NCBI GenBank assembly: GCA_904830895.1
Contig: LR882958.1
Span: 2,598,001 to 2,662,000, forward strand
Reading direction: 5' to 3'
DNA length: 64,000 nucleotides
DNA from: Planktothrix rubescens CCAP 1459/22
Lineage (GTDB): Bacteria; Cyanobacteriota; Cyanobacteriia; Cyanobacteriales; Microcoleaceae
The notes under the pieces are model-generated. The model did not search any database, was not told where the DNA came from, and saw only the letters and a program-made list of their open reading frames with translations. This document shows, in pieces, positions 16,905 through 27,072 of the stretch (positions are counted from its first letter, which is position 1; the number at the start of each line of letters is the position of its first letter). The position numbers and the translations under genes are program-made.

Positions 16905-18327
16905 CAGGGCTGTTTCAAAGTCAGGTGAAAAAGAGTAAAGAAAGAGCGATCGCCACCTGATAAAATGGAGAGCGATCACCATTTTTTTCTAAAATAAAGA
17001 TGCTAACAAGTTTAATAGAAAATTTAAAAGAAGTCAAGGATTTCCGAAAAAATCAGGGAAAAAGGTATAGTTTATGGGAAGTGCTATTAGTAGTAGTTTT
17101 AGGGGTGATGTCAGGGCATCAAGGATATCGAGAGATGGAATATTTTGTCAAAGCCAACGAAGTTATCCTGAAAAGAACATTCAATATCTATAGCCAAGGA
17201 ATGCCATCTTATTCAACAATAAGGAGGGTGATGAGAGGAGTAGACGAGAAGGATTTAAGCAAAATAGTAAAAGAATGGTCAAGAGAGAATTCTCCTAAAT
17301 TAAAGGGAATAGAGGGATTAGCAATAGATGGAAAAAGTTTAAGAAGTACGGTAAAAGACCCAGGCAATCAGCAGCAAAACATGGTAATAATGGTATCTCT
17401 ATTTAGTCAAGAAACCGGATTAGTATTAGCGACGGAAAAGTTCGAGAGTAAAACCGGTTCAGAACAAGCTGTAGCCCAAGGGATAATAGAAGAATGTGGT
17501 CTAAAAGGAAAGTTAATAACTGCGGATGCGTTACATTGTAATGTCACCACAGTCCGAAAGATTATCGAGAGTGAAAACGATTATTTAATCGCGGTTAAAA
17601 AGAATCAAATCAAACTGTATAATCAAATTGAAAAAATTACAAAAACGACGAAAGCTGAAAGTATAGATACTCAAAAAGAGAGGGGTCATGGACGAGAAAT
17701 AACTCGTCGGGTATCAGTGTTTAAAAATTCGATAAAAATTGAAAGCCCTTGGGAACATATTCAAAGTATAATTCAGGTAGAAAGGTGGGGATACAGAGGA
17801 AAAAAGCCTTATAGAGAAACGGTTTATTATATAAGTAGTATCTGGGAAAAGGCGGATTTTTTTTCCAAAAAAATTAAAGGGCATTGGGGGATTGAGAATC
17901 AAGTTCATTGGGTAAAAGATGTGTTATTTAAAGAGGATAGTATGAAAATTCATCAAGTACAAGCCGCGACTAATTGGGCACTGCTCAACACCCTAGGATT
18001 GAATATTTTCAGAGGTTTAGGATTTTTGTCAATAACAGAGGGAAGAAGGTGGTTAGGAAATCATTGGGAGAAATTAGTGGCTATCTCTTAATCCGAAGGT
18101 TAAAAATGAAAAAATAGAGCAATTAATTTAGGAAAAATAGATAAAAATCGGGAATGTAAGTCTTACTCCATAGGGAATAAGAATATTTATGCTGCTTAGA
18201 TAATACCTCCTATAATTAATATTAATATAGCAATTATATGAAATATTAATTATTCGGAAAATAGCTATCATGTTTGAGAATTATGACCCAAAAGTAGGCT
18301 ATAATTTTCAAACATGAAACAGCCCTG
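16905..18327 (+). mobile_element. ISAs1-family insertion sequence, 1423 bp, intact, inside htpG copy 1
   Basis: Terminal inverted repeats CAGGGCTGTTTCA (left) and TGAAACAGCCCTG (right), 13 bp perfect. Flanked by a 10-bp direct duplication GGGTTGGGGG at 16895-16904 and 18328-18337. It carries one transposase gene on the plus strand, opposite to htpG, and about 220 bp of non-coding sequence after it. Duplication length and transposase type fit the ISAs1 family. Confidence 0.93.
17000..18091 (+). CDS. ISAs1-family transposase, full length
   Basis: 363 residues. Catalytic triad candidates: D110 in LAIDGKS, D176 in LITADALHC and E299 in HWGIENQVHWVKDV, the DDE pattern of the ISAs1/H-repeat group. 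The N-terminal segment (RYSLWEVLLVVVLGVMSG) matches the family's associated domain. The length is as expected and no frameshift is seen, so this copy may be active. It lies in the element that splits htpG copy 1. Confidence 0.95.
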   Translation: MLTSLIENLKEVKDFRKNQGKRYSLWEVLLVVVLGVMSGHQGYREMEYFVKANEVILKRTFNIYSQGMPSYSTIRRVMRGVDEKDLSKIVKEWSRENSPKLKGIEGLAIDGKSLRSTVKDPGNQQQNMVIMVSLFSQETGLVLATEKFESKTGSEQAVAQGIIEECGLKGKLITADALHCNVTTVRKIIESENDYLIAVKKNQIKLYNQIEKITKTTKAESIDTQKERGHGREITRRVSVFKNSIKIESPWEHIQSIIQVERWGYRGKKPYRETVYYISSIWEKADFFSKKIKGHWGIENQVHWVKDVLFKEDSMKIHQVQAATNWALLNTLGLNIFRGLGFLSITEGRRWLGNHWEKLVAIS

Positions 18328-19633
18328 GGGTTGGGGGGGGTATAGGTAGTACGACAAATCAGAATATCATCAACTTGTTTTTTAAACTTATCATCGTTGA
18401 GGGAACCAAACTTAACAAAGGTTCCGATATCTTGCCAACAACGGATATATTCTTTGCGGTTATCCCGATATAATTCTTTCAGACGGTCAGCGACTTTTTT
18501 CGCTACATAATCGGCAATTTTACGGACGGTGCGATTAGTTTGTAAAGCACTGCGGGAAATATTCAAAGGAATATCCGTACTATCAATAACCCCCCGTAAT
18601 GGCATCAAGAATTTGGGGATAATATCTTCGCAGTGGTCACTGACAAAGACTTGATTACAGAACAGTTTAATATTGCCCTGGGTGACATCCACATCGGGTT
18701 TGAGTTTGGGAAAATACAGAATCCCATTCACAATAAAAGGATAATCCGTATTCAGATGTACCCATAATAGGGGTTCTTCTTGGAAGGGATAAAGATAGCG
18801 ATAGAGCTCTAAATAATCTTCTTCGGTTAAATTATTAGGAGATTCCCGCCAGGGTGCTTTTTGGCGGTTGATGATTTCGCCGTCCAACTTAATCGGGACG
18901 GGCATAAAATCACAATAGGTTTTAATTAATTGACGGATGCGGGAGGGTTCGGTATATTCGATTTCCTCATCCATCAAAGTCAGGGTAATAGTAGTTCCCC
19001 GTTGGATGCGGCCAGAGTCTTCCAGTTTGAATACCGGAGAACCATCGCAAATCCAGTGGACGGCTTGGGAACCCTCTTTGTAGGACAGGGTATCAATTTC
19101 GACTTGACGGGCGACCATGAAGGAGGAGTAAAACCCTAAACCAAAATGACCAATGATAGACTGGTCAGAGTTGGCCTGATATTTTTCGATGAATTCTTCG
19201 GCGCTGGAAAAGGCGACTTGGTTAATATATTTTTTGACTTCCTCGGCGGTCATCCCGATGCCATTATCGGTGATGGAGAGGGTTTTGTTGTCTTTATCGA
19301 GGGTGATGGTGATTTCGGGTTCGCCCGCATCCCCGGAATATTCCCCAGACCGGGACACCATATTCAGTTTAGCGATGGCGTCAACGGCGTTGGAAACCAG
19401 TTCCCGCAGGAAGACTTCATGGTCGGTGTAGAGGGACTTTTTGATAATTGGGAAGATATTCTCGGTATGGATTGTAATGGTTCCCTGTTCGAGTACAGTC
19501 ATAGCTATCTTAGGTTATCTATAAAATTAGAGTTGTTATTTATGATTGTGTGCGATCGCCGTTCCCTTACTAGGGATGGATGACCGCCCAAAGGTTGATT
19601 CGGATTTCCGTATTAATGAAAAGAAGTAAATCG

Positions 19634-20584
19634 TTAGATTTTTGAAAAAAATCTACGCAGCTTATAGGATAGTGCCCCTAAATTATTTCGCAAGGTGCGG
19701 ATTGCTTGCACGGGGAGAGGGATTTTCAACCCTGTGATCTCATAACCCAGTTCAACCAGCAAATCACCCGCCACACTCTCAAAGTCAGCTATTTCTAAAG
19801 CAGATAGTGAGCGCTTCCAAGCAGATACTCGTGATGGGTCAATGGGTTGATCAATTAATTGAAATAAACTTTTATGTTGTTCTGATATCCGATCTTGCGC
19901 TCCTTTATAGTATTCTAACATTTGTGCAGTGTAGTCAAGGTTAAGCCACTGACATAATTCCTTTAAGGTTTTTTCGGGTTCATAGACCAGTTGCTCATAA
20001 TAGACCTCATAGTAGCGATCTTTTGATAGTGTTGATCCTCCTAATCTCCCCGCTTGCACCCGTTGTTTCCAATAAGTGGCAGCTTCTTGCATATTATTAC
20101 TGACCCATTTGGCTTTACGGATACTGATTGCGACATCCCGACCATCTCGAATGATGTGAACAAATTTTGCATGAGGAAATGATTCTGCTAAAAGTGGGAT
20201 ATACTTAACATGGCGGGGCGATTTATCTCCCCATCGTTGTTTATTTAGTTTAGAAGCAGAAGCTTGAAATAAGGCTTCTATGGCACCGGAAACATGAGTT
20301 GGTGTTACCTCAAAGATGGCTCGTTCCGCTTCTTCCAGAGTTAGATTAAAAATAGGAAATGTAAAAGATTCAGGAGTAGCTGGGTTAGTTTGTAAATCTC
20401 TGATCAAAAACCAACGTTGATAAGGGTGTGTCAAATCCCCGTAATTCTCAGACTTTCTCTCTAACAAATAGACAAACATTGACTCTTGAGGAATGTGGAG
20501 AATCGGGCTTTGAATCAGCATCAGTCTCAGTAAGGTTGTTCCTGATCGATCACAACCCACGATAAAAATCGGCGATTTTTCCAT
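19634..20584 (-). CDS. Sulfotransferase-family protein (unit 1 core)
   Basis: 316 residues. The 5'-phosphosulfate loop is GCDRSGTTLLRLML near the N-terminus (about 10-23) and the 3'-phosphate motif is FVHIIRDGRDVAISI (about 141-155). These are the PAPS-binding signatures of the sulfotransferase superfamily. In a locus full of glycosyltransferases it would add sulfate to a glycan or glycolipid. The matching position in unit 2 holds a different sulfotransferase, not a copy. It is transcribed away from the GT4 gene at 20645; the 60 bp between them form a divergent promoter region. Confidence 0.85.
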   Translation of the reverse strand: MEKSPIFIVGCDRSGTTLLRLMLIQSPILHIPQESMFVYLLERKSENYGDLTHPYQRWFLIRDLQTNPATPESFTFPIFNLTLEEAERAIFEVTPTHVSGAIEALFQASASKLNKQRWGDKSPRHVKYIPLLAESFPHAKFVHIIRDGRDVAISIRKAKWVSNNMQEAATYWKQRVQAGRLGGSTLSKDRYYEVYYEQLVYEPEKTLKELCQWLNLDYTAQMLEYYKGAQDRISEQHKSLFQLIDQPIDPSRVSAWKRSLSALEIADFESVAGDLLVELGYEITGLKIPLPVQAIRTLRNNLGALSYKLRRFFSKI

Positions 20585-20644
20585 AAATCAAGTAATTCAC
20601 AAATCCGAGTTGACACTATTGTTAATTTTAGCATCATTGAAAAC

Positions 20645-21808
20645 ATGAAGAAAACCGTTTTAATTTATCGAGATGCACTGCTCCCTTACTCAGAAACTTT
20701 TATTCCTGCTCAGGTAGAAAATTTTTCATCTTATCAAGGTTTCTATATAGGGAGTGGTCGTTTTAAAGGACTAAGATATCCCTTACCACCAGAGCGAACC
20801 TTAGTGTTGAGCGATCAGGCTAAAGTCACCACAAATAGAAGATTTTTTTATTTGCTAACGGGGTGGGGTTATGGGAATTGGTCTGAACGTTTAAAAGCAC
20901 TATCACCCTGTTTAATTCATACCCATTTTGCAACAGATGGGATTTGGGCATTACCGTTAATGTCCCGTTTGAAAATTCCGTTAATTCTCACTTGTCATGG
21001 ACATGATGTTACATCCAGCAATAGAACTAACGATGATTTAGTGTGGCTTTATGGTCAAGGAATCTGGCCTCCAGTCTTTAGGAATTTTCAGAAAAAGTTA
21101 TTTAGACAAGCTCATACTTGTATTGCCGTTTCTAACTTCATTCGTTCTCGATGTATTGAGTTGGGTTGTCCTGAAAATAAAGTCATTGTTCAATATATTG
21201 GAGTAGATGTTGATCATTTTTTACCTCAATCTAGCATTTGTCGTGAGCCTATTGTCTTGTTTGTTGGGCGATTAGTTAAGTATAAAGGCTGTGATGACTT
21301 AATTCGAGCAATGGCAGAAGTACAGTCTGTTATGCCTGAACTAGAATTAGTTATTATTGGGGACGGAGAACAAAGACTAGCTTTAGAACAACAAGCTGCA
21401 CGTTTACTCAAACGTTATCGATTTTTAGGAGTACAATCTTCTGCTGAAGTGAAAACATGGATGAATCGTTCCTTGTTAATGTGCGCTCCTAGTTTTTTAG
21501 ATCAGCGAGGTACTTGTGAAGGTTTACCGATAACAATACTGGAAGCTCAAGCGATGCAATTACCCGTTATTAGTTCCATTCATGCAGGAATACCTGAAGT
21601 TATTATTCAGGGTGAAACCGGGTTTTTGATCCCAGAAAAAGATTGGAAAACACTAAGTCAATATATCTTAGATTTAGCTAAAAGCCCTATATTAAGACAA
21701 AAATTTGCGATGGCGGGACGCAAAAGAATAGAACAAGAATTCAATGTAAAAATAAATACTGCTAAACTAGAATGTCTTTATGATCAAGTGCTGGCTTCGG
21801 TTATGTAA
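20645..21808 (+). CDS. GT4-family glycosyltransferase (unit 1 core)
   Basis: 387 residues, GT-B fold. Recognisable parts: IHTHFATDGIWALPL and CHGHDVTSS in the acceptor domain, FVGRLVKYKGCDDLIRAM at the domain join, and the donor-binding E-x7-E in CEGLPITILEAQAM. Retaining GT4 enzymes use nucleotide-sugars and act in the cytoplasm on exopolysaccharide or lipid-linked precursors. The equivalent gene in unit 2 (30571) is in the same position and orientation but clearly different in sequence. Confidence 0.88.
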   Translation: MKKTVLIYRDALLPYSETFIPAQVENFSSYQGFYIGSGRFKGLRYPLPPERTLVLSDQAKVTTNRRFFYLLTGWGYGNWSERLKALSPCLIHTHFATDGIWALPLMSRLKIPLILTCHGHDVTSSNRTNDDLVWLYGQGIWPPVFRNFQKKLFRQAHTCIAVSNFIRSRCIELGCPENKVIVQYIGVDVDHFLPQSSICREPIVLFVGRLVKYKGCDDLIRAMAEVQSVMPELELVIIGDGEQRLALEQQAARLLKRYRFLGVQSSAEVKTWMNRSLLMCAPSFLDQRGTCEGLPITILEAQAMQLPVISSIHAGIPEVIIQGETGFLIPEKDWKTLSQYILDLAKSPILRQKFAMAGRKRIEQEFNVKINTAKLECLYDQVLASVM

Positions 21809-21832
21809 TTTTCTGTTAGTTTCTATTACTTG

Positions 21833-22062
21833 ATGTCAATGATTTCTATAATTATTCCGGTCTATAATGCCGAAAAAACCATCCAATCAACCATTAATTC
21901 TGTTTTGAATCAAACATTTATAGACTGGGAATTAATTGTTATTAATGATGGGTCTACGGAGTTTTTTTACCGAAACAACAAGCTAAAACTATCCTCAATA
22001 AATATGGTATTCTTAAAAATATTGGTGTAATAACATCATTGATTGAAACTACTCTTGATTAA
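21833..22062 (+). pseudogene. GT2 N-terminal stub fused to the tail of another gene
   Basis: The first about 43 codons ([18 protein letters not shown] ... INDGST) are a canonical GT2 start. At about 21960 homology stops and the GT2 frame runs on to a stop after about 22 unrelated residues. In a second frame the downstream bases read [18 protein letters not shown] and on to a TAA at 22060-22062, which looks like the C-terminus of an unrelated protein I cannot identify. A full GT2 gene starts six bases later. I read this as a deletion junction left by recombination. Confidence 0.7.
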
Positions 22063-22067
22063 AAAAT

Positions 22068-22982
22068 ATGCCTCTAATTTCAGTTATTATTCCAGTGTTC
22101 AACGGAGAAAAAACAATTTATTATACAATTGAATCAGTATTAAATCAAACTTTTACTGATTTTGAATTAATTATAATCAATGATGGTTCCACTGACTCAA
22201 CTTTAGATATCATCTCCAGTATTAATGATTCTCGGATTAAGTTTTTCTCCTATCCTAATGGGAATCAAGCTGTTAGTCGCAATCGTGGCATGACTCATGC
22301 TAAGGGTAAGTATATTGCATTTTTGGATGCTGATGATCTTTGGACACCAGACAAGCTTGAAATGCAATACCAAGCTTTGCAGGATCATCCTGAAGCCGCG
22401 GTTGCTTATAGTTGGACAGACTATATTGATGAATCAAGCCAGTTTTTACGGTGTGGTAGTCACAAAACAGTCAATGGAGATGCTTACCCAAACTTATTAG
22501 TCGTTAATATACTTGAAAATGGCTCTAATCCTTTAATTCGTCGTCAAGCTTTAGTTGAAGTTGGTAATTTTAATCCTGATTTTACTCCTGCTGAAGATTG
22601 GGATATGTGGCTTAGACTGGCAAAAAAATATCAGTTTATTACGATTCCTAGACCTCAAATCTTATATAGACAATCTTCACAATCAGCATCTGCTAATGTT
22701 TTAAGGCTAGCAACAGCTAGTAAAAAGGTTGTTGAACAAGCTTTTAGCAAAGTTCCTGATTCATTAAAACCTCTCAAAAAAAGAAGCCTTGCGAATATAT
22801 ATAAATACCTTACTTTTAAAGCCATTGAAGACTCTCCTTCACGGCAGAATGCTGGAATAGCTGCCTACTGTTTATGGCAATATTGCAAATATAAACCAGA
22901 ATTATTATTAAAACCCAAAATTATTATGAGTGTAACTATTAAAATAATACTCATGTTTTTTCGACCCAAAATAGTTGATTAA
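22068..22982 (+). CDS. GT2-family glycosyltransferase (unit 1 core)
   Basis: 304 residues, GT-A fold. VIIPVFNGEKTIYYTI at the start, INDGSTDSTLDII (about 34-46) and FLDADDLW (about 85-92, the DxD metal site) are typical inverting GT2 motifs. A C-terminal basic and hydrophobic tail follows (KIIMSVTIKIILMFF), possibly a membrane contact. It is closely related to the genes at 22996 and 33051, sharing SWTDYIDESSQFL and ENGSNPLI. The acceptor is unknown. Confidence 0.88.
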   Translation: MPLISVIIPVFNGEKTIYYTIESVLNQTFTDFELIIINDGSTDSTLDIISSINDSRIKFFSYPNGNQAVSRNRGMTHAKGKYIAFLDADDLWTPDKLEMQYQALQDHPEAAVAYSWTDYIDESSQFLRCGSHKTVNGDAYPNLLVVNILENGSNPLIRRQALVEVGNFNPDFTPAEDWDMWLRLAKKYQFITIPRPQILYRQSSQSASANVLRLATASKKVVEQAFSKVPDSLKPLKKRSLANIYKYLTFKAIEDSPSRQNAGIAAYCLWQYCKYKPELLLKPKIIMSVTIKIILMFFRPKIVD

Positions 22983-22995
22983 CTTCTTAATATAA

Positions 22996-23931
22996 CTAAT
23001 CTTTTTTAAGAATTTTTTGGGAAAACCTAGAAGGTAAAATTAAGGTTATTAAACTTTTTATAAACATGATCAAGATGAATTTTATTTCTTTTTTCCATTC
23101 AGGCTCATGGGTAGAATAATTAATGAGATATTCCATTAAAATCAAACCTTGCTTATGATTCGGCTGCTGCTGAAAAATTTTCCACATTAGATATTTATAT
23201 AGTTCTGCTAAAGTCTTTCGTTTTAAAGGCTGTAAAGACTCAGGTGCTTGTTCAAAAGATTTTTCAATAACTTTTAAACATTCTCTTTCTTGATTTTTAA
23301 TTTGAGAGGACATTGAACGAGTAGAAACTCGATATAAAATCTGAGGGAGTGGAACCGCTACAAATTGATAAAGTGCTGCTAATCTCAGCCACATATCCCA
23401 ATCTTCTCCTGCTTTTAAAGATGTATCAAACTCTCCCACATGATTTAAAGCTTGTTTACGAATTAATGGGTTAGAACCATTTTCTAAAAAATTATTAACT
23501 AATAAATGTTGATAAACATCGCCATTAATTGTAATCTGTCTTCCAGAATACAAAAATTGGCTTGACTCATCAATATAGTCTGTCCAACTGTAAGCAACCA
23601 TTGCTTGAGGATTCTCTTGTAACGCTTGAAACTGTGCTTCTAATTTGTCTGGAGTCCACAAATCATCGGCATCCAGAAAAGAAATATATTCACCTTGAGC
23701 CTGATCAATACCTCGGTTTCTACTTTTAGCTAAACCGGCATTCTCACAATTAAATACTCGAATTTTAGTGTTTTGTATTTGAGCAATGATTTCGATTGTA
23801 GAATCAGTAGAACCGTCATTAATTATGATTAATTCCCAATTTTTAAAGGTTTGATTAAGAACAGATAAAATAGTCTCTTTGATCGTTTTTTCTCCATTAT
23901 AAACAGGAATGATCACAGAAATTAAAGTCAT
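22996..23931 (-). CDS. GT2-family glycosyltransferase (unit 1 core)
   Basis: 311 residues from the ATG at 23931, chosen over an upstream TTG at 23949 because it leaves 4 bp after the preceding gene and starts at MTLISVIIPVYNGEKT. It has INDGSTDSTIEII and FLDADDLW for sugar-nucleotide and metal binding. It is convergent with its paralogue at 22068, ending 13 bp from it. It follows the two GT2 genes at 24874 and 25824 as the third gene of a minus-strand operon. Confidence 0.88.
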   Translation of the reverse strand: MTLISVIIPVYNGEKTIKETILSVLNQTFKNWELIIINDGSTDSTIEIIAQIQNTKIRVFNCENAGLAKSRNRGIDQAQGEYISFLDADDLWTPDKLEAQFQALQENPQAMVAYSWTDYIDESSQFLYSGRQITINGDVYQHLLVNNFLENGSNPLIRKQALNHVGEFDTSLKAGEDWDMWLRLAALYQFVAVPLPQILYRVSTRSMSSQIKNQERECLKVIEKSFEQAPESLQPLKRKTLAELYKYLMWKIFQQQPNHKQGLILMEYLINYSTHEPEWKKEIKFILIMFIKSLITLILPSRFSQKILKKD

Positions 23932-23935
23932 AATA

Positions 23936-24874
23936 TTATTTTTTGTCAATTAAATAATGGCTCAAAGTATAAAAAGGACTTAAAGCACTTTTCCAAAAAA
24001 ATCTTAATTCACAGGCTGTTACTAGATCGATATTAACATGATGTTTATATTTTAACAAATGTTGCATCACTCGTTTCATACTTCCTAAAAATACTCTCAC
24101 AGCAATCATGGGTTTCTGCCGATTTTTTACCAGCATTGCTCGAAACTTAAAGGTAGATAACCCATAGCGATCTGCTAAACTTAATAAATATTTTCTTTCT
24201 AACCGTTCACCAGGAATATAATGGTTTATGTGCATCTTATGATTATACCAAATTTCCCAACCTTGATTATAAAAATGAATCGATATTTCATAATCATTAT
24301 CGCCTCGATCTGTATCAACTAACTCAGGAATAAAATGATTAAACCAAGCCTCTCGACGAATAACCAAGCCTGCACCTGATGGTAATTTTAACTGTTCTGG
24401 ACAAAATAAAAAGGGTTGATCACCACTTTCTCGAATGGCCAATAATAAATGTTCAATACGTTTAAAATTTTCCGGTGGTTTAACTTCATAAATACCATGA
24501 ATTTGCCCCCCATAACTTCCCGCTTTAGGATGTTCTTGACCAAATAAATAGGCTTGTAAAACCCAATCAGAATTAGGGAAATTATCATCATCAAGAAACC
24601 CAATTAATTCTCCTTGACTTTCTTCTATTCCTTTTTGTCGGGCAAAAGCAATACCTTGTTTCGCTTCAAACACATACCGGAGCGGAAAAACTTCCTGCCA
24701 AGATGCAATAATATTCTGAACTACATCAGCCGTTTGATCATTACTATTATTATCAACAATAATAATCTCCCAAGCGATATTTTCTGTTCCGGTTTGCGAT
24801 CGCAATTTCTCTAAAACATCGGGAACACGACTAGCACCATTATAGGTGGGAATAACAACAGTAAAATCGATCAT
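23936..24874 (-). CDS. GT2-family glycosyltransferase, mosaic with the gene at 34025
   Basis: 312 residues from the ATG at 24874, which overlaps the preceding stop as ATGA. VVIPTYNGASR, IVDNNSNDQT and FLDDDNFPNSDWV are GT2 motifs. Residues 1 to about 168 are nearly identical to the unit 2 protein; after PSGAGLV the two diverge sharply although they remain homologous (both have NDYEIS and EIWYN). The break at about 24372 coincides with the edge of the conserved arm, so this gene straddles arm and core. Confidence 0.88.
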   Translation of the reverse strand: MIDFTVVIPTYNGASRVPDVLEKLRSQTGTENIAWEIIIVDNNSNDQTADVVQNIIASWQEVFPLRYVFEAKQGIAFARQKGIEESQGELIGFLDDDNFPNSDWVLQAYLFGQEHPKAGSYGGQIHGIYEVKPPENFKRIEHLLLAIRESGDQPFLFCPEQLKLPSGAGLVIRREAWFNHFIPELVDTDRGDNDYEISIHFYNQGWEIWYNHKMHINHYIPGERLERKYLLSLADRYGLSTFKFRAMLVKNRQKPMIAVRVFLGSMKRVMQHLLKYKHHVNIDLVTACELRFFWKSALSPFYTLSHYLIDKK

Positions 24875-25824
24875 AATTTTTTTAGATAAGATGTTTTCCA
24901 CAAATAAAAAGGACTGATCACACTACTATTTAAAAATTCCATTTCACAGGCTGCCACCACATCGGTTTTTAATTCTTTTCGATGTTTTAGATAATAAGCG
25001 ATCGTTTTTCTAATATCATTGGCTAACCCTAGAGGAAATAATAACGGCCGTTGCCAAGGCTTTAACCGTAACATCCGAATATGATGCCGTGCTAACCCCG
25101 TACTTCGCATCAAAAATAATAAATAATCCCGTTCTAACCGTTGTTTGGGAATTTGATGATAGAGGTGCATTTCTGAATTATACCAAATTTCCCAACCCGC
25201 ATTTTGAATATACATGATCGCTTCTAAATCTTCACTATTCAAAATAGATTGACTAGAACGTCCAGTTAAAAATGTTTTTTCCGGTACATTTTCGACCCAA
25301 ACTTGACGACGCACCACCAACCCAGCAGAAGGCGGTAACATCTTCAGATTGGGTTCATATAAATGGGGATTATCTCCCCGTTCAGTAATAGCAAAAAAAC
25401 CAGAAATCCGATTAAAATTAGTCGGGGTTTCTACTTCATAAACCCCATGGATTTGACTTCCAAATGCGCCAGCTTGAGAATGTTCTTGAGCAAAATTATA
25501 GGCTTTTTCCACCCAATCTAAGTCAGGAATAGTATCATCATCTAAGAAGCCAATCAACAAAGATTCCGACTCTTTAATTGCTCTTTTTCGGGCGAAAGCT
25601 GCCCCTTGTTCTGTTTCTAAACAGTATTTTAAAGGAACATTATCTAACCAATTATGTTGATAATTTTTAACTAATTCTGCGGTATGATCTGTGCTATTAT
25701 TATCAACAATTAAGATTTCCCAGTTGATCTGTTCTGTTCCGGTTTGCGATCGCAATTTTTCTAAAACCGCAGGTAAACGGGTCGCGCCATTATAGGTAGG
25801 AATAGCGATAGTAATATCAACCAT
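24871..25824 (-). CDS. GT2-family glycosyltransferase (conserved arm, unit 1)
   Basis: 317 residues. ITIAIPTYNGATRLPAVL, LIVDNNSTDHT and FLDDDTIPDLDWV are the donor and metal-binding motifs. The protein is nearly identical to that at 34960-35913; a few substitutions are seen (DYLLFL versus EYLLFL, and several near the C-terminus). First gene of a three-gene operon. The upstream 90 bp are also conserved and hold the presumed promoter. Confidence 0.88.
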   Translation of the reverse strand: MVDITIAIPTYNGATRLPAVLEKLRSQTGTEQINWEILIVDNNSTDHTAELVKNYQHNWLDNVPLKYCLETEQGAAFARKRAIKESESLLIGFLDDDTIPDLDWVEKAYNFAQEHSQAGAFGSQIHGVYEVETPTNFNRISGFFAITERGDNPHLYEPNLKMLPPSAGLVVRRQVWVENVPEKTFLTGRSSQSILNSEDLEAIMYIQNAGWEIWYNSEMHLYHQIPKQRLERDYLLFLMRSTGLARHHIRMLRLKPWQRPLLFPLGLANDIRKTIAYYLKHRKELKTDVVAACEMEFLNSSVISPFYLWKTSYLKKL

Positions 25825-25911
25825 AATGAGTGATAGGGATTAAAATTTCCTGTTTTTATTATAACTCAGTTGAATAGCAAGAGACGGTGCACCAAATGTT
25901 TCTTACTATTC

Positions 25912-26125
25912 TAAGTACCTAAACAAAATTAATTACACATCCTCCACCCTGTTCCCTCCCCCCCTAGCCCCCTGTACACGGGGGGTTTGGGGGGGCTGTT
26001 CCCTGCTATATCAGGCTGCGATCGCTAACTTTTTACTCTTTCAGGACTTACGCAAATTTGGGGATGTAACCCTATATGTAGGGGTAATTCATGAATTACC
26101 TCTACTAGCGTTTTTTACCGTCATC
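25912..26125. repeat. Hybrid repeat at the centre of the tandem duplication
   Basis: The left part (TAAGTACCTAAACAAAATT ... CACCCTGTTCC) matches the element at 36001; the right part, from the second GTTCCCTGCTATATCAGG onward, matches the sequence after 15815. The switch occurs within the shared C/G-tract palindrome (25951-26003). A truncated MITE end CAGGACTTACGC is at 26042. This is what a crossover between the two outer repeats would give. Confidence 0.85.
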
Positions 26126-27072
26126 TCAGTGGGTTGTTAACCGCGTTAATACTTGGTTAGAACGTTCTACAAAGTCCTTCATCCCTTCAGCATCAAAGCC
26201 TTTTTGAGCAATTAAAGCTAAGTCATAGACATGATGACAAATCATATTCGCTAATTCCGTCGAAGGAGATTCACCACCTTCTTGAATAATCGCCCCTTGA
26301 CTCAAATTCACTAAATTCTGAATTAACGGATGGGCAATATTAATTAACAGAATATGTTCCTCTGGAAATTCAACTTTTTGTTGCTGCATCAGGGCTGTCA
26401 TATCCTGTAACCGTCGCATAAATTCCGGCAATAATACCATCGCGGGCGGGGTATTTTCGGATTTCAAGGATTCAGTCCGAATCGTTAATTTAGGCTTGTT
26501 TAAAGCTGCGGTAAACAGGTCTTTAATGATTTCACTGCGGGTTTTATTGGTTTTAGGATCAACAATTTCAGGACTATTATCCTTAGCAATTAAATTGTCA
26601 TCTAGTTCCGCATCCACCCGGGCAAACTTAACATCAGTGTGTTCCCGTTCTAGGAAACTAATAAAATGACTATCAATAAAGGAATCGAAGAACAAAACTT
26701 CTAGCCCTTGACTGGTATGTAACTGAATATAAGTGGCTTGAGTTGTTTCATCGGTACAATAAAATACCCGATTTTCATGGCGTTCTTTATTGCGTTCGAG
26801 ATATTCGCTTAAGGTGGTGTAGTAACGACCTTTTTCGTCGGTATTATCAGAAGTTGGAGAAGCAACATCTTGCCAAACATCCCCGTCTTCGGTTTGCACT
26901 TGGACTTGGGTAGGAACGGCAACAGGCCCATCCTCCGTTGACCCCTGCGGAGTTGACCCCCCCAGCCCCCCCTTATCAAGGGGGGGATTAGAAGTGGTGT
27001 CCCCCTCGGTAAGGGGGGGATTAGAAGTGGAGTCCTCAATAGCCCCACCCTTGGTAAGGGGGGGGTTGGGGG

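Larger units (their letters stand above)
15949..19502 (-). pseudogene. htpG: htpG copy 1 (Hsp90 chaperone), split by an insertion sequence
   Basis: HtpG is the bacterial Hsp90. The N-terminal part (19502 down to 18328) has the ATPase signatures LRELVSNAVDAIAKL, DNGIGMT and GHFGLGFYS. The C-terminal part (16904 down to 15949) includes YTTLSEYLERNKE and ends TRLTTH. An ISAs1-type element lies between. Deleting it with one copy of the 10-bp target duplication joins the parts in one open frame of 707 codons including stop. As it stands, translation from the ATG runs into the element and ends at 18246; the C-terminal part has only an internal GTG (16722). The reconstructed protein is longer than usual because a proline/glycine-rich linker encoded by a palindromic repeat sits in its middle. 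Confidence 0.93.

Noticed and set aside
16632-16982. Proline-rich frame MVIALHF... over the htpG repeat
   Set aside because: It is a frame-shifted reading of the palindromic array and insertion-sequence end; the true htpG frame runs through the same bases.
18930-19583. Open frames on the plus strand opposite htpG (also at 28949-29590)
   Set aside because: They are antisense shadows of a conserved chaperone gene, rich in G, D and F, with no homology features of their own.
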